From Caryophanales bacterium UBA7476 (lineage in GTDB: Bacteria > Bacillota_I > Bacilli_A > RF39 > UBA660), in contig DLOU01000046.1 in assembly GCA_002477275.1 (NCBI GenBank), forward strand, positions 1-24,297: 24,297 bases of DNA, written 5' to 3'. Made by a program: the position numbers and the translations under genes. Within the stretch, counting starts at the first letter, position 1. Every line of letters starts with the position of its first letter. Of this stretch, positions 24,022 through 24,297 are shown in pieces. Under the pieces are notes generated by a model that did not search any database, was not told the DNA's origin, and was given only the letters and a program-made list of their open reading frames with translations.

Positions 24022-24297
24022 TTATTTTCCCCTTTTTAAATTATCTTCTATAAAAATATCAATATCTCCATCTAAAACTTTTGAAACATTACTTGTTTCG
24101 GTATTTGTTCTATGATCCTTTATCATTGAGTATGGATGAAGTACATAACTTCGTATTTGTGATCCAAATTCTATATTAGATACTTCTCCTTTTATATCGT
24201 TTAATTCATTTCTTCTTTTTTCTTCTTCCAAAACGATTAATTTGCTTTTTAATACATTCATTGCTGTTTCTTTATTTTGAATTTGACTTCTTTCATT
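24022..24297 (-). CDS. prfB: Peptide chain release factor 2, C-terminal part (partial)
   Basis: The last 91 codons of RF2; the frame continues past the window edge. SQIRSYVLHPYSMIKDHRTN, with the following TETSNVSKVLDGDIDIFIEDNL, is the family C-terminus, and NERSQIQNKETAMNVLKSKL precedes it. RF2 ends translation at UGA and UAA. The GGQ loop and any frameshift site lie outside the window. It leads into the YitT pair with one base between. Confidence 0.95.
   Translation of the reverse strand, partial: NERSQIQNKETAMNVLKSKLIVLEEEKRRNELNDIKGEVSNIEFGSQIRSYVLHPYSMIKDHRTNTETSNVSKVLDGDIDIFIEDNLKRGK

Noticed and set aside
1..24297. UGA read as Trp
   Set aside because: All genes are full length with TGA treated as a stop, inspected Trp codons are TGG, and RF2 is encoded.

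Overview
The window is very A+T-rich DNA from a low-GC Gram-positive bacterium (Bacillota). SmpB, RNase R, SecG, ClpP, WhiA, YvcK, Lgt, UvrA, UvrB, FtsE, FtsX and the C-terminus of RF2 are all recognisable. Start sites carry strong GGAGG/AGGTG-type ribosome binding sites, several promoters are near-consensus sigma-A type, and the genes are tightly packed. The composition, the cell-wall genes and the reduced gene set suggest an uncultivated gut lineage of the Bacilli (RF39-like or Erysipelotrichia-like). That placement is inference. No tRNA, rRNA, CRISPR array, transposase or phage gene is visible.

Every gene except clpP is on the minus strand, so the layout reads from right to left: (1) prfB 3' end and two tandem YitT-family membrane proteins; (2) ftsE-ftsX and an M23 peptidoglycan hydrolase, a complete FtsEX division/cell-wall module; (3) one small secreted protein under a perfect consensus promoter; (4) a metallo-beta-lactamase-fold hydrolase, a sirtuin and a DUF3419-like SAM-fold protein; (5) uvrB; (6) a 0.35-kb cassette bracketed by inverted 18-mers, holding an open frame with no start codon and two LGDI...LRGTDG repeats; (7) uvrA-lgt-yvcK-whiA; (8) clpP on the plus strand, converging on whiA; (9) a nucleoside kinase with a ThrRS-like N-terminus; (10) a 418-residue protein with a sigma-70 region-4-like helix-turn-helix; (11) secG; (12) rnr-capA-smpB-lipoprotein.

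Most units can be bounded by a promoter and a hairpin plus T-run, and many terminators overlap the stop codon of the preceding gene. The order prfB-ftsEX-uvrBA-lgt-yvcK-whiA-clpP-secG-rnr-smpB is a compressed version of a conserved Bacillota block. The hprK, rapZ and crh genes often found in that block are absent here.

The best candidates for something undescribed are the repeat-encoding cassette between uvrB and uvrA with its flanking inverted 18-mers (third copy near 19360), the sigma region-4-like protein at 4589-5845, and the strongly promoted secreted protein at 18749-19243. The rest is conserved housekeeping content.
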